This document shows positions 47,564 to 59,700 of a stretch of 64,000 nt of DNA, piece after piece (position 1 is the stretch's first letter; each line of letters begins with the position of its first letter). The position numbers and the translations under genes were made by a program. Source of the DNA: Raffaelea ambrosiae (lineage: Eukaryota > Ascomycota > Sordariomycetes > Ophiostomatales > Ophiostomataceae); contig PCDI01000021.1 of NCBI GenBank assembly GCA_002778195.1, positions 118,750 to 182,749 of the forward strand, given 5' to 3'. Under the pieces are notes generated by a model. It searched no databases and was not told where the DNA came from. It saw nothing but the letters and a program-made list of their open reading frames with translations.

Positions 47564-49140
47564 TTATTTGCGCAGAACAGCCTCGTAGACGCTAGCCAGG
47601 CCCGTGATGGCAGTGCCGACCAGAACGCCCTTCCAACCGCCGTACAGAGCCGAGTTGAGACGGGCCACCGTATGGTCGGGGAAGAAGCCACCGGGAATGA
47701 CACCCTGGCCCAGAACAACAAAGACCAGCAACGCCTTGGCCACGCTGAAGGTCAGCGGGTCCACAGCATACTCGGCTGCAGAGAAGGGCCGCGACTTTCC
47801 GCGGCCACTGTGGTGGCTGCCGTTGGCGGCAGACAGGTTGATAAAGTACCCGAAGAAAGCGGGAACAATCACACTGATGAGAGCCCAGAGGAGGGTTGGG
47901 TTCCAGAAAGAGGCGGTCGCGAGCAGGAAGACGTCCGGCAGAGAGACGGCGTAGGAGCTGGTGCCAAGGAAGCTGACCGCCGGGATGGTAAACGCAAAGC
48001 GGTTGGGGAGGATCTCCGGGCGCAAGAAGTAAAGCTCAAAGGCAAAGATCAGAAAACCAATCGCATAAACGGTGGAGAGGGTCTCCCGGGTCGCCAGCGT
48101 CGCTTCGGACACGCCCGAGTCGGCGTAGATAGTGACGACACGCTCGCGAACGGCAACGGCGCTCCGGTCGACGGCAGACGCGACTTCGGCGGGCGATGAG
48201 GGAAGAGGAATCCGGCTAGCCAGTGACAGAGCGCGAGCAGGTGTGCGCGCGAGGGCGGTCGAGGCAGCAGAGGACTCGGCATCACTTCGGTTGGTTAGCC
48301 AAATGCGTTTTCGTTCTGCGTCGCGCCTTGGAGGACGTGTACAGCAGACCGGCAGCAGATGATGGTGACAACCATTGCTAAAGAGCAAGCTGGCACCATC
48401 CCACGCAGTCGATGAGTAAAAGGGTATGTTTCTCCACTCACTTGGCGGCAACAATCTCGTCGTGCGTGCTGGCTTTTGTTGTCCGGCGCCTGGGCTTGGG
48501 CTCAGACGCCTCCCTCTTGACGGGCGACCCGGTGGCCTTGGCACGGATGTTGAAGTAGGGCGTCAGGCGGTTGTCGGACGACAGCGCCGACGCGTTCTCG
48601 GTCAGGTATTCGTCAAGCGCAACCTCGAGTTCGCTCTTCTTCAAGCTCGCGACACTGTGTTCGGCGCGATACCATTATTAGCACAAGTTTCGGGTTGCGG
48701 TACCGCGCGATCGCACGGCGCAGAAGGCAGAACACGGCACATGTCAACAAGGAAAAGCGGGGAGGTGTCGGGTCGCGGCGCATCTCGCGGGCGCGCAACA
48801 ACCGCGCATGGGCAGGAGAGGGAACCTGCAGACGCGATGCGCCGGGATGGATGGATGGACGCCCGACGTTTGTGCTCTCGAAACAGGATCGCAAAAAATA
48901 AAGCAACGCACAAGGCGGGTGGGAGATGGGTAGTAGGCGACAGCCGCGCACGGCGATGCGCTGGAGGCGGTAAAGGTCGCAAACAGACGCAAAAAAGGGC
49001 AAAAAAGCTCAAAGTAAACAAAGGGAGACCAGCGAAAACGAGGGTGCGACAAAAAGAACGGCAACATACTTGGACAGGCCAATGGAGTCGGCAATGTCGA
49101 CGAGCTCGGATTTCTTCTGTCCGCGCAGCCAGGACGTCAT
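47564..49140 (-). CDS. SAP/HeH-like domain protein with about five membrane segments
   Basis: Three exons are inferred: 49140-49070, 48654-48442 and 48284-47564. The introns are 415 nt (GTATGT..CAG) and 157 nt (GTGAGT..AAG, branch CTAAC), giving 334 residues. Residues 5-41 form two short helices around GLSNVASLKKSELEVAL, with the spacing of SAP/HeH DNA-binding helix-extension-helix motifs (x-x-E-L-x-x-x-A-x-x-x-G-L...L-K-K-x-E-L-x-x-x-L). A basic linker (70-84, KREASEPKPRRRTTK) resembles a nuclear signal. Hydrophobic segments lie at about 164-182, 190-208, 211-245 (perhaps two) and 273-292, with a last one at 309-327. No MSC (Man1-Src1 C-terminal) domain is evident, unlike Heh1/Heh2. The layout suggests an integral nuclear-envelope or organelle-membrane protein that touches DNA or RNA. 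This is inference. The long first intron could hide a further small exon, but the helix-extension-helix reads through cleanly without one. Confidence 0.75.
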
Positions 49141-50729
49141 CTTGAATAAAAGCAGTGGTGAATGTCGAACCGGGTGGACGGCGGTTTGATGGCTCTGGGT
49201 TTGGTGTTGTTGATTTTTGTTTGATCGCAGATTCTCTTTTTTTTTTTTTCGAAGAGCGATGCTTGTCCAAAAGGCCAAAAATTGGGGTGACAAGGGAGGA
49301 AATGTGGTTGGTTGCGAGTGGAGTGAGCGTGGGCGGTTGTTGGGCGGGCAGAAGCAAAAGAGGAGCGAGGGCGAGAAGTTCTGCGAAAGTATGGAGATTG
49401 AGTTGTTGTTGTTGTTTTTGTTTTCTTTTCGGGGGCGCAGAAGCTGTGTTAGGTCGCGTTTTAAGAGCGGATGCGGGCAATAGCTGGGACGCCTAGGCCG
49501 GGAAGGGTAGGGCGTGTCAAGCTTGCTGGACTGGGGGGCGTCCGGCGGCGGCAGCGTGCGGGCGGGTGTTGTTTCTTGCCTGCTTCAATCTTGCAGGGGG
49601 TGTGTATTGGTGTGCTGGGGGTATGCTGACGTAGCTGGAGGGGCCGTGAGGGGTGGCGAGAGAAGGGAGTGCCTGGGAGGGCTGATGGTCCAGGAAATGG
49701 GGTCGCGCGTTTTTGGCGGGTTTCAACGTCGAAGAACGGAGAAGGAAAGACGTTTTTTTTGTTCACTTTTCTAAGACAAAAAAAAAGAGAGAGAATGAAG
49801 ACTCAAAGGTGACGGAAATAAGCAAAAAGACCGATGCAGGACAGAAAAAAGTAGGACCCGGGCTATCTGTTGATGCGTGTCGCGAAAGGTAAACAAGAGG
49901 AAGGTGCGATGGGAGCGAATGGAAAAAAGGAAAGCAGCAACCGCACCTCAAGAGGCAAAGAGCCATGTTTATTAGTGGGTGTGAAATGCACCTTCCCCAA
50001 CACCGACACACTTCTAGCTGCCAGATGACCTTTCACCATGGTACACCGTCCCGAAGTGCAGTTTCCTAGCTGGGATGGATGCATGGAGCCAGAATATTTG
50101 TGAGGCTGGAAAGAGGAATGGTCTCTCCCACCCTCTGTTTTCTGCCTTGAGGAGTAAAGCATGCAACACCAGCCACCCGCTGGCTGCTGCAGATCGGGAA
50201 TACGATAGAGGCGGACAACCAAAATTTTCGGGCGCTTTCATTGCGCATTTCGCTGCTGTCTTACTTTGGTAGTGGTATTCGCGCTCACATCCGACTGTGC
50301 ATGGAGTCACCTGTGCGGCATAGAGAAACGGACAGTGTCTGCCCAGTCTGTAGTCGTAGCTGTAGAAAAAGGCAACAACCACCATGCTTGACGTGATAAA
50401 GGGATACAGTGTAACTGACTGCGCCGGAAAATGGCCTTCATACCATAGCGCAAGAAAACATGACACGGAAGACCAGAGCCGCCGACGCAAAGCAAAATAA
50501 AAACAGAACCCGTGTTATATAGTAGGCATAGTACCCAGAAAGAAAGAATGGGTTCGGCCCGCGACCGCTCCATATTCGTATGGCTCTTGTAAACCCTTTT
50601 AAAATCACAACCGAAATCGAGTAGATTTACATGAAAATATTGGTATCGTTATAAGTCGTAGAGGAGGCAAATGGAAGAAGATCATGGAAGAAAAAACCCC
50701 GCCCATTACCCTTCAGCCCCAGTTGTTGC
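49141..50729. other. Intergenic region upstream of the SAP-like gene
   Basis: It holds the promoter of the SAP-like gene (right of 49140) and the 3' flank of the P450 gene. T12 and other T-rich runs occur near 49237-49250. No gene is supported. Confidence 0.5.
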
Positions 50730-52908
50730 CTAGGGGCAGATGTTGACGAACCGCTCCTGGCCACGAGGCACCATCCGGAATGGGATCTCGTACTTCTCGT
50801 GCAGCTTTAGCGTCAGCACCGACCGGGCCTCGTCCAGAGTCTTTTGTGTCTTCTTCTGCGCCTTGGCGTACAGTGCCTTCCGGTCAAACTCGTCCATGGC
50901 CGCCACGGTAGAATCATCGGCAAATTCGTCGACGGCCAGCTCGAGGCTGTACTTCTGGAAGATCATAGCAACCGTCACCAAAAGCTCGACCTGAGCAATG
51001 CGCCGGCCAAGGCAGCTACGTGGGCCCTCGGAGAAAGGCACATAGCTGCCACGGATGGGACGGAAGAGCTTGGAATTGATATCGGGCCCCTTGTAGCCGC
51101 CGTAGTCCTCGTTATCGATACCGTCCAGTTGCTCTTCGACTTCGGCCTCGGGCTCCTCAGACTTGAGAAACCACCGATCCGGCACAAAGTCGTCGAGATC
51201 GGTCGGAGCGCCCGTGATCTTGCTCGGCTGCGACGGCCAGAATTTGGGGTGACGCTGCACGGAAACGCAGCTAATCATGACCGTCACACCTTGCGGCATG
51301 TGGTAGGCCTTTCCATTCGTAGTCACAACTCCACCGGCAGCGCCCGGCACCCACTTGGGAATGTTGACAACTGGAGGCATGACGCGCATACACTCGTACA
51401 TGGAGGCGCCCGCCATGGAAGCCTGCAGGGCGTTCATCGTTTCCTCGTACTCCCACGTAGACGGGTCGGCACCGTTGAAAATGCGGTCAATGTCGGCCTG
51501 GACAGCGCGCTGAGCAGAAGGATTGAGAGCAAGCTCGGCCAGGGTAAAGTGCAAGGTGTTGGCGGTGGTCTCGTGGCCGGCCACGATCATGATGAAGGCG
51601 TTGCCGATGATATGGCTGTCGGGCATCAGACTGTCAGGGTTCGCATTGGCCTTGGACTCGTCGTAACGGCTGCGCACCAGCTGGCCCATGATATCCATGC
51701 TGCCGTCGCCGCGGTCGCCGGCACGCGTGGCCTCGATCTTGTCTTTGAGGAACTCGTCCATGTACCGCACATAGTTGTCGTTGCCTTCATAAGCCTCTTT
51801 AAAAACCAGGCTAAATCTCGAAAAGAACTTCATGACCCGGGGAGGGAAGGCAAGGATGATCAGGATATGGTGCAGGGATCGCTCGAGGGCATCGGCAAAC
51901 GTCATGCTGTGGCCCTCTGGCGGGGTCAGGCTGCCGTACTTGCGGACACGCGGATCGGCGTCGTCGGGCACGGACTCGCCGGGCCACAAAAAGCGGATAC
52001 CAAAGCCTACGTAGCCGATGATGTTGAGGGCCACGGTCATGGTGTCGGCCTCGAGGGTGTGGATCGTCGTGTTGCTCTGGGCGATCCACTTGCTGATCAT
52101 GCCCTTGGCCTGGTGAACCGTCTCGCGGAACGTGTGGGCAGCATTCTTCTCGTTGAAGGAGGCACTGGTGGTCTTGCGGTGCAGGCGCCAGAGCGGACCT
52201 TCGGTGGTGACGACGTTGCGGCCATAGATTTCGAGGACGGAGTACATCTGAGTGGCCTTGTGGAACTGTTCACGCTTGAACGAGACCTGGTGGATAACCT
52301 CAGGGTCCTGTGTGTAGAGGGCGCAGTAGCCGGGCGACACTATGAAAAAGGAATCACCAAGGCGCTCCCATGGTTCCTGGCCCTCAACATAATTCCAATC
52401 GGGTAAAATGGCGCTGGCTTTTGTTAGTGGCGAACACCGTCGTTGTAGATATGCAAATGGTGGCCGAGAACGAAGGGAAAATCGAGTGTCGAGCCGCAGG
52501 AAACTTACAAAAGCCATCCTTTCCAGTAGCGATCGGGAAGGCGCACGATAAGCTTCTCCCAAAAAGTGGCAGTCAACCGCCACGGTAAGAAGTAGGGTGA
52601 GCAAGCTAACAGAACCAGTTAGTCTCGATGTCTTTCTCTTTTTTTCCCCCTTATTTTTCTATTTCGTCTTCAGTTCTCGTGTAACTAATCGATATTGCCC
52701 TGGTCCATTGCGCTGCTATCCTCAGGCAAAGCAAAGACACAGTCTAGCGGTCGCATCTTTCACAAACAAAAGATATAAACTTACGAACGACAACATAGGG
52801 AAAGCCCGCCTGGCGAGCTTTCTGGATATTCTGGTAGAGTCCGCTGAAGTAGGTGTAGACAGCGAAAACGACAGCTACCGCCGCGGCAATGTACGCGGAA
52901 GACACCAT
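50730..52908 (-). CDS. Cytochrome P450 monooxygenase (634 aa)
   Basis: Three exons are inferred: 52908-52785, 52605-52509 and 52413-50730. The introns are 179 nt (GTAAGT..TAG) and 95 nt (GTAAGT..CAG, branch CTAAC). They rebuild a normal N-terminus: a membrane anchor (about 3-22, VSSAYIAAAVAVVFAVYTY), a linker, then PYFLPWRLTATFWEKLIVRLPDRYWKGWLLF-AILPDW. P450 hallmarks are present. The I-helix oxygen motif AGHETT lies at about 350-355 and the K-helix ExxR as ECMR at about 416. The PERF-like motif reads FVPDRW. The haem-ligand loop is PFSEGPRSCLGRR, with the thiolate cysteine near 541. It is an ER-bound, NADPH-P450-reductase-dependent oxygenase. Substrate and CYP family cannot be read from the motifs. 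The protein is longer than usual (about 500-560). Extra length lies in acidic inserts before the haem loop (SEEPEAEVEEQLDGIDNEDYGGYKG) and in the C-terminal part. It is not next to other secondary-metabolism genes. Confidence 0.9.
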
Positions 52909-55900
52909 CCTGGCCTGAATGCCAAATCGAGATTGGCGTCCGGGGAGGCTGTCTGTTGGTTCGTTTGACAGGTGTGGCGTTCAACCGGCCCAGTGCTCTG
53001 TGAGCGTGTGCGAGGGGTGCCGCCTGTTGTTTGCCTTTGTTTGGCTGGGCGGTCTGCCAAGCTGCCACACAAGAGATGCTGCACACAAAAAAAGCAAGCA
53101 ATAGGATGCGAGGGGAAAGCAAGGAAATTCGGAGAAAAAAAAATGTATAAGAGGGAACAATGGGATTGTTGTGACGTGCGGCTCAAGAAGAAAAAAAAAA
53201 TCGAGATAACTTCCTCCTCGACTGCGATTTGAAACTGGGTTTCTCCTGTTTTGTTTCTGCGTTGGAGTTGTTCTTTTCTTGACTTTCTCTACCGGATTCC
53301 GCGGCTGCGGTTCGTTTTAGATTGGGCGATCGGCGTCGCACAATCCGAGAGGGCCTGAGAGGGCCTGAGAGTTTTGCGCAGTTTTGCAATGTCCACTTTC
53401 TCTGACAGGAGACGAGACGAAGAGCAGCCCCAGAAACAAGTAAAGCAAATAGAGTAGAGAGAAGAAGAAAAAGGAACGCTAGGTAAAAGAAGAGGACTGC
53501 AGGATCTTTATTGAAAAACGTCCTTGGGCAGAGGGGCATTCCCTTGCCAGATAAGAGCGAAAACGGAAAGAGGCTTATAGGGAAAGAGCGAAGGGGCGAC
53601 GTCAAAAAAGAAACTACACAAGACGGACACGATTTAGGTGGCGGGTGTGCCCATTTTAAGGGCCAACTGCCAAGAGGGGCTTCCCTGAGAAGCCAAAGAA
53701 GAAACAAGAAAAGGGCAAACCAGGAGCGGCGAATAGGTCAGAGAGCGAGTACGAGTCGAGATGGACGGGGACCACATCCGTTTCAAGGGAGGAGCCAGCA
53801 GCGGACAGACCTTACTTCTTTCGACTTGGAAGTGCACGGTATAATAGTGAGGGCACTATGTCTGTTGCGCAAAAGATTGTGCGAGTATGTGCGAGTGCGC
53901 TGCGTGTGCGCTGTCTACGAGTACAAAGTATGAATGCACGAGTAACTCTAGAATATGTATGTACCAACATAGCGCATGCTCGTGTGTGTTGTCCTGCAGG
54001 CAGGTGCATCCCTCGCTCTTTCCCTTTTCTAGGTGCCCCTCGACCGGGTTCGTGACTGCTGCTCGGCGACGCCCTGAGGACGTTGAAGTTACTGGATGGC
54101 TGTCTGACCAATGTGAGATGATGGAATTGTAACTTGTTGAAGCTCGACAACAAGGACGGTAGGGGAGAGAGACCAGGGGTGCATGACCAAAGACCCAAAA
54201 GTGAGCCATCTCCTTGAAACAGGTAAGACAAAGACCAAAGATTTGATGTCCATAGGATGTAACTACATAGTATGTGTTGGTGGCCCAGGCTAGCGAGGTG
54301 CTTGCTACGAACAAACCGCGCTTGTCCTTATGGGCAGAGCGAGAAAGAAGTGGCAAAGGACAATAAAGCCAGCATGTGCATGTGGTCCTTCCTCTACTCG
54401 TAATGCGACCATTCATTATTCGTGGGGGAGTACGGAACAGCGGAAGACAGAGCATTAGCCGACAGGAAGAGGAGCAACTGACAGGGACGAGAGTTTGCTC
54501 CGCAAGCAGGGGGTGCAAAAGGACGGGAAGGTTTACTATGTACCTCCACCGTGTTATTGATGGAGAAAGGACTAAGACCAGAGGTGGCGTTTTTTTTTCC
54601 CTCCTCGGCAAGGTTCTTTCTTTGACTAGCCCAGGGACCAGGGTTGCCGTGTACATACTATATAAATAGTGGACGGGGGTTTTGTAGTGGACGTTTTTTG
54701 GTCCGCCCATTCACCGTTCAGAATTGCCCCGAATCGAACCGGAATGTACGGTAGGGATCGAGGCATGGGCGTCTGGAAGGGTGGGCGTGTATTATTTGTT
54801 GGCGTGCATGCAGACGTTTTTGTGCGAGGATGGACGGAGCGGCCCCGAGAAGGCAAGCACGGCAAGCAAGCACGACCGTGGCCAACCCGGCCGTGGTGTC
54901 TGCCCCTCCACCCAATCAGTCGTTTTCGCTTTCAAAGAGAGGCGAGTGGACGGTAATCCTAGCGGAGCAGAGAGAAAATGGGGAAGGAGCGAACGAGTAG
55001 GTTCATTGCCATGTTTCCATGTTTCCATGTTTCCATGCAAATAGTAACTAGTTTAACTAGCTAGGCTAATAATAATACCACGGGTGTAGTAAGCTGCTTG
55101 TCTCACGGTCGAGAGACGAGATCAGCCAAGACAAAGACTGACACAATAAGGAAGGCGGCACCCGAGCCGGCAGCAACACAGAACAATAGGACAGCACTTT
55201 TTTCCTTTTTCTTTTCCGCTGCTCGGCCACACCCATGCCCGACGCCTTCTCGGAGCAATGAGATGCCCCGACTGGCACCATCTTTGACGGGCAAGAGCCA
55301 CAAGATGGCGGACTGCACGTCCTTCCTTGCGTGTAACCTGGACGCCGAGGACCAATTGGCAAGGTACATCGCCCGACCCCTCGCTGCGGTCTTGGGAACG
55401 GAAACACGTAGTGCTCGTTTGGGTTAGGTTGGCCTTGTGGGTTTGGAAGTGTCCTTCAAGCGATTTTCTGGTTCTGCATTTTTTTCCCCTCTTTTCTTCT
55501 TTCTCATGTTTCCATTCATCTAATAGCCTGTCTACCCAACGAGGAAAGTTTGGAATGGCACTGCAACTGACTAGTTACTCGTAAAAAATCACCGCAACAA
55601 AAGCCCCACTAGGTCAACTTGACAGCACGCCTAACCTTCTGCTTGTCCTACCACTAGAACGTGCGTCGAGTGCGTCAAGTGCGTCAAATAATGCATATAG
55701 CAGCAGCCCATGCAGGCCTGCCAAGTTGAGTATGGAGCCTGACAGGCTGGCTAGTCCGGTCTTTTATTGACGATCTGTTACTGGACTGGTCACACCAACA
55801 GATGAGCTGTGTTGAAGACTTGGAGACATATGCAGCCAACCACTGCAGCCATGCAACCATGCATTTCGGGTCTGGTGTCGGCCCAAGGATATTTCTTCCT

Positions 55901-56782
55901 CTCCTCCTAATGCCTCTCTCCCTCTCTTGACCATATGGACGAACCCTGTCCCGTGATTCGAAGGTATCATCGATGCCCATAAAACCATGAGCCCTCGATC
56001 CATCACCGTTCTCAAAATAAGCGCACAAGATATACTTCGCTAGGCCACATAACAATTGTCCACATAAATAAATGCCTTTAGTAGTAGCTGGTGCAAACAC
56101 TGGCGTAGCCAGAAACAAAATGGCATTGCATGGAACAGACACGACAACACGAGAGTCATAATCATCGTCATCAAGCCGTAGCAGAACCTACAGCACAAAA
56201 AATACACGGCTATAAGCAAACAGACCACAAGGGGTGGGAGCACAGCAGCCAGAGTACAAACAAACAACAACAAAATTTAGCACACAAATAAGAAAAGAAC
56301 ACTTCGTGAAAGTAAAAAATCATCGCTAGTCCTGTTCCCACGAGATGATACTTCGCTTTAGCCAGTAAAAAGAGTACCGTTTATCAGAGATCCCTCCCAT
56401 TCCGAGAATTCTCAATTGCCCTCCTCCCTATTGTGTGACCGAAAATGACTCCCCCAAACCAGACATTTTTGCTTGTTTTCCAATCCATTTCTTAAAACGC
56501 CAACCCAGGCTGCTGAGAGTGCATCCTCTCATGCGCAATGTGCAGTCAAAATCTGACTAGTATTTGTTTTCCTCTTCTTTTTGCTCGTCATCAACTCATC
56601 GATAGCCGGACTCAGAATATGGCGTAAGGGCAAAAACAGGAAGTGCGAAGAACGACAATAGCACAAATGTATCAATGTGTAGAAGGGGGGGTGGGTATAA
56701 TATTGGACGATCCCTGCAAGAAATCAAAAAGAGGAAAATGAGATGTAGTGAAATATCAGCGCAACGGCCCATGCACTATCAG
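52909..56782. other. 3.9-kb intergenic region
   Basis: It holds the P450 promoter on the left and the 3' flank of the Cys/His regulator on the right. Short direct repeats are present: 'gagagggcct' in near-tandem copies at about 53347-53370, and 'catgtttc' repeats at about 55010-55036. A 284-codon minus-strand frame (53856-54710) has no domain and is not called. Confidence 0.5.
55010..55036. repeat. 8-bp tandem repeat (catgtttc)
   Basis: Three to four tandem copies of CATGTTTC. Short microsatellite of no evident function. Confidence 0.85.
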
Positions 56783-59700
56783 TCAACGGTCTTCAGGTGC
56801 TGGCGGCTCCGAGTGTGTGGGGATATGGTAGCCCGATGCCGAGGCACCAACCTCCATGGGTGCTGGAAGCATCCGCGTTACAGCTGGCGAGCTTTGGTGC
56901 CGCAGATGCCTGGCTCCCGACGGGTAGTTGGAAGAGATCGCCGCCAGTTGGCGGTCTCCTGCCATGCCACTGTTACCAAACGTAGACGGACGCTCCTGAG
57001 TTTGGGCATGAATGGACTGCAGCGGAGGTAACTGCACGTTTTCAAATTTCTCTGCGTACTCGCCACCGCGTGGAAGTGCCTGTGGCGGCTGTCCTGCCAG
57101 GCTGCTGCGCCGATCTTCAGCGAATCGGTCGCCCTGTTGGAACCGCGGGTTAGGCAGGCTGTTGAGAGGTTGGAACCGCTGGTTGTCCCGATCCTGGACG
57201 TTATACGGTGTCGGTCGGTAGCCGGAACTACCCTGGAAAGAAAAGCTGCTCTGCTGACCTCCCAGAGTGAACCGACCCGTATTGCTGTTGGCTCCAGCAG
57301 GGCCGGAGAGGCTTGGTGGCGGCGCGGGGGGTCCGGCGGATGATGTTGGCCGCGAGTTATGTGATGAAATCGGCGCATGATGGAAGAACCCGGCCGCCTC
57401 CGACTGTGACCGCTGGTGCATTCCACCACGACGAGAGGCCGCCGAGTTGAGCACATATGATGACGTCTCCAACTGTTGAGCAACAGACGGTCCTGGAAGG
57501 CGCTGTGGATTCGGCGCTGGCAGAACTTGCATGTCATAGCCGCTCCGAGATTCATAGCTATTTCGAGGCTCATACTCGTAGGCGGCACTGTTGTGGTAGC
57601 GGACCCCGTCTCCATAAAAGCCAGAGGCTGGTGCCGGCTGTGGCCCGCCGTGCTGGAATCGATGACCGCTGCTCTCTGTCTGTTGCGGGGCTTGCTGTCG
57701 ATACTGTGTCTCAAACGGCCGCTGATCCGCCTGGTACACGTATGCTTGGCTCTCGGCGTGGCTCTCGCGGATGCCACCAAAGGCTGGCCGATGGGCGAGC
57801 TGGACACGACCTCCCAAGTTGGGACGAGGCATGTTGCTGCCTCCAGCTGGCATCCCAGGATACGTGCCAAATGGGCCGCTGCTGCCGCCGCCAGGACCAC
57901 GGTAGTCGACGGCTTCATTATCGACGCGCTGCCGTTTCTCTGACGGGAACTCGTCCACATGCGTGAGGCGCTGCGGCATGGCCCCAGAGGGAGCCAGGTA
58001 GTTATTCGGCTGGCTCCTGCGTCGGGTCATGAAGGCCGTATCGTTGCGCAGCGCAGACGTGTTGACGGACTGTGACCGGCGGTGCCCAGGCCCAAGGCTG
58101 CTGGCACGGCCACCCATAGAACGCCGCTTGGGATAGTTTTTCTTGCTTCCACCTGCGGCACCGGGGTCTTCATTGCTGTTGCTGTCTGTGACGATGTTCG
58201 GCAGGATTTCAATGTCAGGGATCTGCTGCAAACGACCAGAATCGATGTCCATCTTGAGATGCTCGACGACTGCGAGAATGTCAGGAGTTGAATAGTTGTC
58301 GCCGATCCGAGCCACAATCCATTCGGGCACTGCTGTGCCGCTCATATCGTTACGGTCGTCGTCAAAGCCGTCGTCTTCGTCGTCCTCAGCATTTTCCTGG
58401 AACGGCCGTTTCTTTCCCGTGGTAGCCAACTTGCTGTCTAGTCGCAGCTGTTCACGCTTCCGCACCGACAACGACCAGTCCTTCAGAACAGGGCCGTGAC
58501 CCTTCCGCTTGTTGGACTCGCTCCAAGCCTGCACGCGCTGAACCTGAATTTTCACCAGGCCAATCTGTCTCTGTGGATACTCGCCTCCATTGCGATAGCG
58601 AGTTCGCTGGTAATGCTTCCGGCAGTAGTGGACCCAGACTCCCGTGGGGATCATGCGAGTGCACAACTTGTTGCGTCCGAAAATGTGAGAAATGGCCTTC
58701 CGCAGCTGGGAACCGGTCTGGCAGTCTCCCCGATACATGCAGACGGGTGGCGCCTCAAAATCTACCGTCTCATCTGTTCCCACCTCCATAGCATCCTCAC
58801 CGCTGTTCTTGCTCGCCTCCGAGATCGAGTTGCCGACCTGTTGCGGGTTGGAGCCGAATGCCAGTGGGCTGATTGCCATTGGGCTGCACACAATTTGGCC
58901 AGAGGTGTTACTTGTGGGAGTAAGTCCAGTGTTGCGGCCCGTCACCGTCGGCTCATCGTCAGTATCATGTCTCGCCGAGTTCGCAAAAGACGAGCCGCGA
59001 GCCTGGTCATGGTCCTGGTCCTGGTCCTGGTCCATGTTGCTGTCGCTATGCTGAGAAGGCGACGGCGTTGGTTCAGGGATCGGTCCAAATGTTGGGAAAC
59101 GAGCATTGAATGTTGAACCAGAGGCCGAGGCAAAATCGGGTGCAGATGCAGCCCGTTTGTGTTGTCGCGTTGGCGATGTGTCTGACTGAAAAATACTGTC
59201 TCGAGATGGGGAGAGTGAATGAGAGTGTGGTATCTGCAACCTGCAATTTTCAAACGTCTTTAGCTTTCGTTCTTCACACGTCCTGCGAAATCTCTTAAAG
59301 AACAGTTTTGGCCAGGTCGGGTGCAACAATTTCGCGATGATTTGGGGAATCTTCGACAAGTACACTTGAAAAAGAAGGAGTTTCTCCCGGCTCCAGCCCT
59401 GCATCGAAGCCAGACGGCAAGGCTTCTATATTGGTTTGTGCTAAGAATGAAAAGCAGGGTTTGTGGGGAGCGTAGGGGAAAAAAAGGGAAGAAACTCAAT
59501 GATATTTATGTAGAGAGGAGGGGAAGAAACGGTGCAGGAGGTTAAGGTAGTGAGGACTCATGATATATGAGCTAAGGCGTGATCTGGCGCCCGAGAAGGA
59601 AGGCGCGTCCCATGCCAGCAGAAAAAGGAAGGCAGGCAGCGGGAATGTGCGCAGAGAAGGAAAAGAGAAGGGCCGAAACACGCTCAAAAAAGCTGCTTGT

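Noticed and set aside
50844..52406. 520-codon + strand frame
   Set aside because: Antisense of the P450 exon 3; the P450 motifs on the minus strand are decisive.
53856..54710. 284-codon minus-strand frame
   Set aside because: No domain; codon use and composition resemble random intergenic translation.
54715..54800. Possible tRNA (B-box-like GGTTCGATTCG on the minus strand)
   Set aside because: T-arm stem does not pair properly and no acceptor stem, D-arm or A box is found at the right spacing.
59241..59404. N-terminal 55 residues from ATG 59404 as part of the regulator
   Set aside because: As the default model they are replaced by the spliced exon 1, which gives a frame-exact join and a protein-like N-terminus. 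Kept only as an alternative start.
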